A DNA stretch of 20,375 nt from Brevundimonas sp. UBA986 (GTDB taxonomy: Bacteria > Pseudomonadota > Alphaproteobacteria > Caulobacterales > Caulobacteraceae): contig DBBK01000081.1 in NCBI GenBank assembly GCA_002292165.1, forward strand, positions 1 to 20,375, in the 5' to 3' direction. The notes beneath the pieces are model-generated. The model searched no databases, had not been told where the DNA came from, and was given only the letters and a program-made list of their open reading frames with translations. The position numbers were made by a program, and so were the translations under genes. Below, piece by piece: positions 13,344 to 20,375 of this stretch (positions are counted from its first letter, which is position 1; every line of letters begins with the position of its first letter).

Positions 13344-14657
13344 ATGACCCAGGACAAAGACACCTCGCCGAAGACCGATGCAGACGCTCCGGTCGCCGCC
13401 CGCCGCCAGATCGGGCCGCGCAACCTCACCCGCACCCAGAAGCTGATCGGCACGGTGGTCGCGCTGATCGTCGTCGGCCTGCTTGCGGTGGTGGTGGCCC
13501 TGTCGCTGGGCGGCGACAAGGGCGGCGACGGCCAGCAGGGCGGTCCCGGGGGTCCGGGCGGCGGCCCCGGTGGAGGACGGCGCGGCGGTCCGGCCAGCAC
13601 GGTCGGCGTCGCCACGGCCGCCAGCGCCGACATTCCGGTCCTGATCGAGGCCTTGGGCACGGTGACGCCCGCCGCGACCGTGACGGTGCGTCCGCAGGTG
13701 TCCGGCGTGATCACCCAGGTCTTCTTCCGCGAGGGCCAGATCGTCCAGCGCGGCCAGGTCCTGGCCCAGATCGATTCCCGCGCCTTCCAGGCCCAGCTGA
13801 CCCAGGCGCAAGGCGCGCTTCAGCAGAACACGGCCCAGCTGGCCGCCGCCCGCGTGACCCTGACCCGCTATGAGACCCTGCAGGGGCAGGACTCCATCGC
13901 CGGGCAGGACGTCGACACCCAGCGGGCGCTGGTGCAGCAGCTGGAAGGCGCCGTCACCGCCAACCGCGGCGCGGTGCAGGCCGCGCAGCTGAACCTGACC
14001 TTCAGCCGGATCACGGCGCCCGTCACCGGCCGGATCGGCCTGCGCGTCGTCGACGTCGGCAACTATATCGGCGCGGGCGACAGCGCGGGTCTGGCGGTCA
14101 TCACGACCACGACGCCGATCGACGTCGAGTTCACCGTGCCCCAGGACAAGATCCCGGAGATCCAACGGCGCGTCTATTCCGGCGCGACCCTGCCGGTGCT
14201 GGCGCTGGACCGGACCCGCACGACGACGCTGGATACGGGGACCTTCTCGACGCTGGACAATGTCGTCGGGACCACGACCGGCACGGTGCGCGGCAAGGCC
14301 CGCTTCGCCAACGCCTCGGGCGCCCTGTTCCCCAGCCAGTTCGTCAACGTCCGCATCACCCTCGACACCCTGAAGGGCGCCGTGGTCGTGCCGGCGACGG
14401 CCGTGCGTCAGGGCGCGAACTCGGCCTTCGTCTGGCTGGTCAAGGCGGACAATACCGTGACCCAGCGCACCGTGGTGACCGGTCAGGCGACCACGACCCA
14501 GGTCGTCATCTCTTCGGGCCTCGCCCTTGGCGACAAGGTCATCACCGAGGGCGGCGACCGCCTGACCGAAGGCGGCAAGGTCACCGTCGCGGGTCAGGCG
14601 CCGTCGCGCGGCGCGCGTGCCGCCGGCCAGCACCGCAATCGCCCGGCGGCCCAGTAA
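13344..14657 (+). CDS. mdtA: RND efflux membrane-fusion protein, MdtA-type
   Basis: This 437-residue periplasmic adaptor connects the RND pump to an outer-membrane channel. It has a membrane anchor (about 34-55), a Gly-rich tether (about 56-82), a first half-lipoyl segment (TVTVRPQVSGVITQVFFREG, about 112-131), a helical hairpin (about 148-215), a second half-lipoyl segment with SRITAPVTGRIGLRVVDVGN, and a beta-barrel with ALFPSQFVNVRI. The last segments resemble Escherichia coli MdtA closely. No lipobox Cys is present, so the anchor is an uncleaved signal helix. AAGAG lies before the ATG. It heads the operon; the first pump gene follows by 4 bp. No outer-membrane channel gene is seen in the window; one may lie beyond the right edge. 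Confidence 0.95.
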   Translation: MTQDKDTSPKTDADAPVAARRQIGPRNLTRTQKLIGTVVALIVVGLLAVVVALSLGGDKGGDGQQGGPGGPGGGPGGGRRGGPASTVGVATAASADIPVLIEALGTVTPAATVTVRPQVSGVITQVFFREGQIVQRGQVLAQIDSRAFQAQLTQAQGALQQNTAQLAAARVTLTRYETLQGQDSIAGQDVDTQRALVQQLEGAVTANRGAVQAAQLNLTFSRITAPVTGRIGLRVVDVGNYIGAGDSAGLAVITTTTPIDVEFTVPQDKIPEIQRRVYSGATLPVLALDRTRTTTLDTGTFSTLDNVVGTTTGTVRGKARFANASGALFPSQFVNVRITLDTLKGAVVVPATAVRQGANSAFVWLVKADNTVTQRTVVTGQATTTQVVISSGLALGDKVITEGGDRLTEGGKVTVAGQAPSRGARAAGQHRNRPAAQ

Positions 14658-14661
14658 GCCG

Positions 14662-17600
14662 ATGAGTCCCTCGCGTCCCTTCATCCAGCGCCCGGTCGCG
14701 ACCGCGCTGCTGATGCTGGCCATCGTGCTGGCCGGCTTCGTCGGCTTCCGCATGCTGCCGCTCTCGGCCCTGCCGCAGGTCGACTATCCGACCATCCAGG
14801 TCCAGACCCTGTATCCGGGCGCCAGCCCCGAGGTCATGAGCCAGACCGTCACCGCGCCGCTGGAACGCCAGCTCGGCGAGATGGCGGGACTGGACCGGAT
14901 GAGCTCGGTCAGTTCGGCCGGGGCCTCGGTCATCACCCTGCAGTTCGGGCTGAACGAGACGCTCGACGTCGCCGAACAGGAGGTTCAGGCCGCCCTGAAC
15001 GGCGCCAGCGCCCTGCTGCCCGCCGACCTGCCGGCGCCCCCGACCTACGCCAAGATCAACCCTGCTGATGCGCCTGTCCTGACCCTGGCCATCACCTCCG
15101 ACACCCTGCCGCTGACCGAGGTGCAGAACCTCGTGAACACCCGTCTGGCCCAGAAAATCAGTCAGACCGCGGGCGTGGGTCTGGTCAGCCTGTCGGGCGG
15201 CCAGAAGCCGGCGATCCGTATCCAGGCCGACACCCAGGCCATGGCCTCCTACGGCATCACCCTGACCGACATGCAGTCGGCCATCACCGCGGCCAACGCC
15301 AACGGCGCCAAGGGCAGCTTCGACGGCCCGACCCGGACCTATACGATCAACGCCAATGACCAGCTGCTGACGGTCGAGGACTACAGGAACCTGATCGTCA
15401 CCTATGCCGACGGCGCCCCCGTGCGGCTGTCGGACGTGGCGAAGGTCATCGACGGCGCCGAGAACTCCAAACTGGGCGCCTGGGCCGACGAGAAGCCCGC
15501 CATCCTGCTGAGCGTCCAGCGCCAGCCGGGCGCCAATGTCATCCAGACGGTCGACGCCATCAAGGCGCGCCTGCCCGAGCTCCAGACCCAGTTGCCGGCC
15601 GCTGTCGACATGCAGGTCCTGACCGACCGGACGACCGGCATCCGCTCGTCCGTGCATCATGTGGAGTTCGAACTGATCCTGGCCATCATCGGGGTGGTGC
15701 TGGTGATCTTCCTGTTCGTGCACAGCCTGCGCGCGACCCTGATCGCCAGCCTGGCGGTGCCCATCTCCCTGATCGGCGCTTGCGGGGCGATGTATCTGCT
15801 GGGCTATAGCCTGAACAACCTCAGCCTGATGGCCCTGACCATCGCGACCGGCTTCGTCGTCGACGACGCCATCGTCATGATCGAGAACATCTCGCGCCAT
15901 ATCGAGAAGGGCGAGAAGCCCATGGCGGCGGCGCTCAAGGGCGCGGGCGAGATCGGCTTCACCATCATCTCCCTGACGGTGTCCCTGATCGCGGTGCTGA
16001 TCCCGCTGCTGTTCATGGGCGATGTGGTCGGGCGGCTGTTCCGCGAGTTCGCCATCACCCTGGCCATCACCATCCTGATTTCGGCGGTGGTCTCCCTGAC
16101 CCTGACGCCCATGCTGTCGGCGCGCTGGCTGAAGCCGGAGGCCGAGGGCGAGCTGAAGGGGATCAGCCGCCACAGCGCGCGCCTCTTCGCCGACGTCGAG
16201 CGCCGCTATGAAAAGGGTCTGGACTGGGTGCTGCGGCATCAGCCCCTGACCCTGGGCATCGCCGTCGCCACCGTCGCCCTGACGGCGGTCCTCTATCTGG
16301 TCATCCCCAAGGGCCTGTTCCCGGTGCAGGACACCGGCCAGCTGCTGGCCCGCACCGAAGCCACCAGCTCCATCTCCTATGCGAAGATGAGCGAGCTGCA
16401 GCAGCAGGCGGCGAAGGTCATTCTGGCCGACAAGGACGTGAAGTCCCTGAGCTCCTTCATCGGGGTCGACGGGACCAACAACGCGACCCTGCACAACGGC
16501 CAGATGACCATCAACCTGAAGGACGGTCACGGGTCGCAGGACAGGATCATGGCCCGGTTGAAGTCGGAGGTCGCGGAGATTCCCGGCCTGCGCCTGTTCC
16601 TGCAGCCGACCCAGGACCTGACCATCGACACCGAGACCGGCCCGACCCAGTACCGCCTCGCGGTCGAGGGCGCCGACACCGCCGTCGTCAAGGAATGGGC
16701 CGGCAAGCTGGCCGCGGCGATGGAGAAGCAGTCCAAGCTGAGGAACGTCTATAACGACGCCAGCGCCACGACCTCGGCGGCCATGGTCGACGTCGACCGC
16801 GACACCGCCGCCCGGCTGTCGATCACCGCGTCACAGGTCGACGAGGCCCTCTACAGCGCCTTCGGCCAGCGGATCGTCTCGACCATCTTCACCGAGACCA
16901 ATCAGTACCGGGTGATTCTGGAGGCCGATCCGACCCTGGTCACCGACCTGAACTCCCTCGGCCAGCTGAACCTCAAAGCTGAAGGCGGGGCTGCGCCGCT
17001 CAGCGCCTTCGCCACCATCCGCGAGCAGCAGTCGCCGGTGCAGGTGACCCACGTCGCCCAGTTCCCGGCGACGACCATCGGCTTCGACGCCGCGCCCGGC
17101 GTCTCGCTCGGCGCCGCCGTCGGGCAGGTCCGGGCGGCGATCAAGAGCATCGACATGCCGGCCAGCGTGACGACGACGTTCCTCGGCAGCGCGGGCGCCT
17201 ACGAGAAGTCCCTGACCAACCAGCTGTGGCTGATCCTGGCGGCGGTGGTCTGCGTCTACATCGTGCTGGGGGTTCTGTACGAAAGCTTCGTCCACCCCCT
17301 GACCATACTGTCGACCCTGCCGTCTGCGGGCGTCGGGGCCCTGTTCGCCCTGCTGATCACGGGCAACGATCTGGGCGTCATCGGCATCATCGGGCTGATC
17401 CTCTTGATCGGCATCGTGAAGAAGAACGCCATCATGATGATCGACTTCGCGATCGACGCCGAGCGCAACCAGGGCAAGTCGCCGCGCGAGGCCATCTTCC
17501 AGGCGGCGGTGCTGCGCTTCCGGCCCATCCTGATGACGACCATGGCCGCTTTGTTGTCCGCCGTGCCCCTGATGCTGGGCATGGGGGAGGGGGCGGAGCT

Positions 17601-17796
17601 GCGCCGGCCGTTGGGCATCGCCATCTTCGGCGGCCTGCTGGTCAGCCAGCTGCTGACCATGTTCACCACCCCGATCATCTATCTGGCCTTCGACAGGCTG
17701 GGGCCGAAGAAGAAGGCGACCGGAGCGGCGGGCGCCTCCGAGGACGACGGCCCGCTGCCCGAGGATCTCGAGGGTGATCCGGAGCCAGCGCGGTGA
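14662..17796 (+). CDS. mdtB: RND multidrug efflux inner-membrane transporter, MdtB-type
   Basis: A 1044-residue proton-driven pump subunit. The ATG at 14662 is used because it gives the standard RND start (FIQRPVATALLMLAIVLAG, first membrane helix) 4 bp after the mdtA stop; an upstream ATG at 14617 lies inside mdtA. The motif VDYPTIQVQTLYPGASPEVM, the proton-relay Asp pair D401/D402 (GFVVDDAIVMIENI) in helix 4 and Lys921 (VKKNAIMMIDF) in helix 10 are intact. Long identities such as GEIGFTIISLT and LLFMGDVVGRLFREFAITLA match MdtB. Twelve membrane helices and two large periplasmic loops are expected. The C-terminus has a short acidic tail (EDDGPLPEDLEGD). It overlaps mdtC by GTGA and probably forms a hetero-trimer with it, as MdtB2C does in Escherichia coli. 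Confidence 0.97.
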   Translation: MSPSRPFIQRPVATALLMLAIVLAGFVGFRMLPLSALPQVDYPTIQVQTLYPGASPEVMSQTVTAPLERQLGEMAGLDRMSSVSSAGASVITLQFGLNETLDVAEQEVQAALNGASALLPADLPAPPTYAKINPADAPVLTLAITSDTLPLTEVQNLVNTRLAQKISQTAGVGLVSLSGGQKPAIRIQADTQAMASYGITLTDMQSAITAANANGAKGSFDGPTRTYTINANDQLLTVEDYRNLIVTYADGAPVRLSDVAKVIDGAENSKLGAWADEKPAILLSVQRQPGANVIQTVDAIKARLPELQTQLPAAVDMQVLTDRTTGIRSSVHHVEFELILAIIGVVLVIFLFVHSLRATLIASLAVPISLIGACGAMYLLGYSLNNLSLMALTIATGFVVDDAIVMIENISRHIEKGEKPMAAALKGAGEIGFTIISLTVSLIAVLIPLLFMGDVVGRLFREFAITLAITILISAVVSLTLTPMLSARWLKPEAEGELKGISRHSARLFADVERRYEKGLDWVLRHQPLTLGIAVATVALTAVLYLVIPKGLFPVQDTGQLLARTEATSSISYAKMSELQQQAAKVILADKDVKSLSSFIGVDGTNNATLHNGQMTINLKDGHGSQDRIMARLKSEVAEIPGLRLFLQPTQDLTIDTETGPTQYRLAVEGADTAVVKEWAGKLAAAMEKQSKLRNVYNDASATTSAAMVDVDRDTAARLSITASQVDEALYSAFGQRIVSTIFTETNQYRVILEADPTLVTDLNSLGQLNLKAEGGAAPLSAFATIREQQSPVQVTHVAQFPATTIGFDAAPGVSLGAAVGQVRAAIKSIDMPASVTTTFLGSAGAYEKSLTNQLWLILAAVVCVYIVLGVLYESFVHPLTILSTLPSAGVGALFALLITGNDLGVIGIIGLILLIGIVKKNAIMMIDFAIDAERNQGKSPREAIFQAAVLRFRPILMTTMAALLSAVPLMLGMGEGAELRRPLGIAIFGGLLVSQLLTMFTTPIIYLAFDRLGPKKKATGAAGASEDDGPLPEDLEGDPEPAR

Positions 17797-20375
17797 ATCT
17801 GTCCCAGCCCTTCATCCGGCGGCCGATCGCGACGGTCCTGCTGAGCATCGGCCTGGCCCTGGCCGGCATCGGCGCCTTCTTCGTCCTGCCGGTCGCGCCC
17901 CTGCCGCAGGTCGACTATCCGGCCATCTCGGTGCGCGCGAGCCTGTCGGGCGCGAGCCCCGAGACCATGGCCTCCAGCGTCGCCACTCCGCTGGAGCGCC
18001 GCCTCGGCGTCATCTCCGACGTCAATGAGATGACCTCGTCGAGCTCGACCGGCTCCACGCGGATCAATCTGCAGTTCAACCTGAACCGCAACATCGACGG
18101 GGCGGCGCGCGAGGTGCAGGCGGCGATCAATGCGGCGCGGTCCGACCTGCCCGCCTCGATGCGCAGCAATCCAACCTACAACAAGGTCAATCCGTCCAGC
18201 GCCCCGGTGATCATCCTGGCCCTGACCTCGGATACCAAGACCCCGGGCCAGATCTATGACGCGGTGTCCAACACCGTCTCCCAGCGCATCGCCCAGGTCG
18301 ATGGTGTCGGCGAGGTCGAGATCGGCGGCGGCTCCCTGCCGGCCGTGCGGGTCCAGATCAATCCGTTCCAGCTCAACACCTACGGCATCAGCCTGGAGGA
18401 CGTGCGCGCCGCGATCGAATCCGCCAACGCCGACCGGCCCAAGGGCGCCGTCGAGGGCGACGGCCGCCGGTTCCAGATCTACACCACCGCCGCGGGCCGC
18501 AACGCCACTGACTATTCCAACCTCGTCATCGCCTGGCGCGACAATGCACCCGTCCGGCTGTCGGACGTGGCCACGGTCGCCGACAGCGTCGCCGACACCC
18601 GCACCCTGGGTCTGTTCAACGGCAAGCCCGCGATCATCGTCCTGATCACCCGCGAGCCGGGCGCCAATGTCATCAAGACCGTCGACGGGGTCCGCGCCGT
18701 GGTGCCCGAGCTTCAGGCCCAGCTGCCCAGCGACATCAGCATCCAGGTAGCCTCGGACAGCACCAACTCCATCCGCTCGTCCCTGCACGAGATCGAGCTG
18801 ACCCTGATCGTGTCCCTGATCCTGGTGGTGCTGGTGGTCTCGGCCTTCCTGCGCACGGCCTCGGCGACGATCATCCCGGCGGTGGCGACCGTCGTCTCCC
18901 TGCTGGGGACATTCGGGGTCATGTATCTGCTGGGCTTCTCGCTCAACAATCTCAGCCTGATGGCCATCACGGTGGCGACCGGCTTCGTCGTCGATGACGC
19001 CATCGTGGTGCTGGAGAACACCCAGAGGCACATCGAGGCCGGGATGGAGCGGGTCAAGGCGGCGCTTCTCGGTGCGCGCGAGGTCGGCTTCACCGTCCTG
19101 TCGATTTCGATCTCGCTAGTGGCGGTCTTCATTCCCCTGCTGTTCATGGGCGGGCAGGTCGGGCGGCTGTTCCGCGAGTTCGCCGTCACCCTGTCTGCGG
19201 CGGTGATGATCTCGCTGGTCATCTCCCTGACCCTGACGCCGATGATGTGCGCCTTCATGCTGAAGCGGCATCCCGAGGGGCATCGCGAGAACTGGCTGGC
19301 GCGCCAGTTCGAGAAGGCCTTCAGCTTCGTCCAGAATGTCTATTCCTGGTGCCTGGACTGGGCCCTGGCCTGCAAGCCGCTGGTCGTCCTGTCGCTGATC
19401 GCGATCATCGCCTTGACCGGCTACCTCTATGTCGTCGTGCCCAAGGGCTTTTTCCCGCAGCAGGATTCCGGTCAGCTGATGGCCGGGGTGCGGGCGGACG
19501 AGAGCGTGTCCTTCCAGGCCATGTCGGCCAAGCTGAAGACGGTCGTGGACATCATCCACAAGGACAAGGCGGTCGACACCGTCGTCGGCTTCACCGGCGG
19601 CGCGCGGGCCGGCGGCGCCTTCATGTTCGTCAACCTCAAGCCGCTCAAGGAGCGGGGCGAGAACGGTCAGGCGGTCATCGCCCGGCTGCGGCCGCAGCTG
19701 CAGAAGGTCGCCGGCATCAGCGTCTTCCTGAACCCGGTGCAGGACGTGCGCATGGGCGGGCGGTCATCGAATTCGACCTATCAATACACCCTGATCTCGG
19801 ATTCGAGCGCCGACCTGAAGACCTGGGCCGGGAAGCTGGCCGAGGCGATGAAGGCCCGGCCCGAGCTGACCGACGTCGATTCCGACCAGTCCGAAAACGG
19901 CGTCGAGACCTTCATCAACATCGACAAGGACACCGCCGCCCGCATGGGGATCACGCCCCGGGCCATCGACAACAGCCTGTACAACGCCTTCGGTCAGAGG
20001 CAGGTCGCGACCATCTATGAGGACATCAACCAGTACTCCGTGATCATGGAGTGGCAGCAGGCCTTCGCCCAGGGGCCCGAGGCCCTGAACGACGTCCAGG
20101 TCCCGACCAGCGGCACAGGAACCACCACCAACGCCGTGACCAACCCGGCCCTGCGCGATCCCTCGACGGGTACGGCCCTGGCCACCACGACCACGCCGAT
20201 GACGCCGCTCTCGGCCATCTCGTCGGTCAGCCAGCAGCCCACCGCGACCTCGGTCAATCACCAGAACGGGGAGCTGGCCACCACCGTCTCCTTCAACCTG
20301 GCGGACGGCGCCAATCTGGCCGACGCCAGGACGGCCATCGCCGAGGCCGAGGCCTCGATCGGCATGCCCATCAAT
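17793..20375 (+). CDS. mdtC: RND multidrug efflux inner-membrane transporter, MdtC-type (3' end missing)
   Basis: The frame is open from the GTG at 17793, which overlaps the mdtB stop, to the end of the window: 861 codons, about five sixths of a normal RND protein. The start FIRRPIATVLLSIG is the first membrane helix. VAPLPQVDYPAISV, SGASPETMASSVATPLERRL and GFVVDDAIVVLEN (Asp pair D401/D402) are MdtC signatures, distinct from the MdtB forms upstream. Helix 10 with its Lys lies beyond the edge. A Thr/Ala/Gly-rich stretch at residues 770-804 is about 25 residues longer than the same place in the MdtB paralogue. The gene is the third of the operon and completes an MdtABC-type pump with two unlike inner-membrane subunits. 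Confidence 0.95.
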   Translation, partial: MNLSQPFIRRPIATVLLSIGLALAGIGAFFVLPVAPLPQVDYPAISVRASLSGASPETMASSVATPLERRLGVISDVNEMTSSSSTGSTRINLQFNLNRNIDGAAREVQAAINAARSDLPASMRSNPTYNKVNPSSAPVIILALTSDTKTPGQIYDAVSNTVSQRIAQVDGVGEVEIGGGSLPAVRVQINPFQLNTYGISLEDVRAAIESANADRPKGAVEGDGRRFQIYTTAAGRNATDYSNLVIAWRDNAPVRLSDVATVADSVADTRTLGLFNGKPAIIVLITREPGANVIKTVDGVRAVVPELQAQLPSDISIQVASDSTNSIRSSLHEIELTLIVSLILVVLVVSAFLRTASATIIPAVATVVSLLGTFGVMYLLGFSLNNLSLMAITVATGFVVDDAIVVLENTQRHIEAGMERVKAALLGAREVGFTVLSISISLVAVFIPLLFMGGQVGRLFREFAVTLSAAVMISLVISLTLTPMMCAFMLKRHPEGHRENWLARQFEKAFSFVQNVYSWCLDWALACKPLVVLSLIAIIALTGYLYVVVPKGFFPQQDSGQLMAGVRADESVSFQAMSAKLKTVVDIIHKDKAVDTVVGFTGGARAGGAFMFVNLKPLKERGENGQAVIARLRPQLQKVAGISVFLNPVQDVRMGGRSSNSTYQYTLISDSSADLKTWAGKLAEAMKARPELTDVDSDQSENGVETFINIDKDTAARMGITPRAIDNSLYNAFGQRQVATIYEDINQYSVIMEWQQAFAQGPEALNDVQVPTSGTGTTTNAVTNPALRDPSTGTALATTTTPMTPLSAISSVSQQPTATSVNHQNGELATTVSFNLADGANLADARTAIAEAEASIGMPIN
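20100..20204 (+). other. Thr/Ala/Gly-rich insertion within mdtC
   Basis: Residues 770-804 read as a low-complexity segment (for example TSGTGTTTNAV and TALATTTTPM) between LNDVQV and PLSAISSV. In the upstream MdtB paralogue the corresponding loop is LNLKAEGGAAPLSAF, only about 8 residues. It lies in the second large periplasmic region, probably at a hairpin facing the adaptor or channel. Confidence 0.6.

Noticed and set aside
14581..16530. Minus-strand frame of 649 codons
   Set aside because: Antisense to mdtB; rich in Gln/Asp/Gly/His as expected for the shadow of a membrane-protein gene in GC-rich DNA.
17679..19031. Minus-strand frame of 450 codons
   Set aside because: Antisense to mdtC, which is open on the plus strand from 17793 to the window edge with RND motifs throughout.
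1..20375. Mobile element, defence system, CRISPR array or prophage
   Set aside because: No transposase, integrase, spaced repeats, terminal inverted repeats or defence-type domains were seen; gene content is uniform and core-like.

Overview
This is a GC-rich, densely coding window. It resembles a chromosome segment of a Caulobacteraceae bacterium, most likely Brevundimonas or a close relative. The reasons are the gene order cheA-cheW-cheR-cheB-cheY-cheD-cheU-cheY(Cle)-cheE, which matches the Caulobacter crescentus chemotaxis cluster as I remember it, the Ala/Pro-rich CheA linker, and a large TonB-dependent receptor with the VEEVVVVG-type N-terminus common in this family. The genus is an inference; no 16S or other marker gene is present.

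Region 1 (1-6783, + strand) is a chemotaxis operon that enters from the left with cheA already truncated. Most genes overlap by 1-4 bp (ATGA, GTGA, TGATG) or are separated by 2-11 bp, so they probably form one translationally coupled unit. It encodes the CheA/CheW signalling core, the adaptation enzymes CheR, CheB and CheD, a conventional CheY, and three less usual proteins: small helical CheU, a CheY-like protein with the Arg-rich C-terminal tail of the Cle (c-di-GMP-binding CheY-like) family, and the helical orphan CheE. No cheZ or cheC is seen.

Region 2 (6787-10645, - strand) holds an OmpR-family response regulator with no kinase beside it, ending 3 bp from cheE in convergent orientation. 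It is followed by a 991-residue TonB-dependent outer-membrane receptor with its own intrinsic terminator. The roughly 330 bp upstream of the receptor is strikingly AT-rich for this genome and carries a 15-bp palindrome that overlaps a candidate -35 element.

Region 3 (10979-13134, - strand) is a two-component pair. An OmpR-type regulator and an EnvZ-like sensor kinase are joined by a GTGA overlap, and the unit ends at an intrinsic terminator.

Region 4 (13344-20375, + strand) is divergent from region 3. It encodes an MdtABC-type RND drug-efflux system: a membrane-fusion protein and two different inner-membrane pump subunits, the second running off the right edge. The two-component pair probably controls this pump, as BaeSR controls MdtABC in Escherichia coli. 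The shared intergenic region has GACACA repeats spaced 10 and 21 bp apart, a pattern expected of OmpR-family sites, and a related pair lies upstream of the orphan regulator in region 2.

No tRNA, rRNA, insertion sequence, CRISPR array or phage gene was recognised. The most interesting items are the CheU/Cle/CheE trio, the shared GACAC direct repeats, and the palindrome upstream of the receptor.
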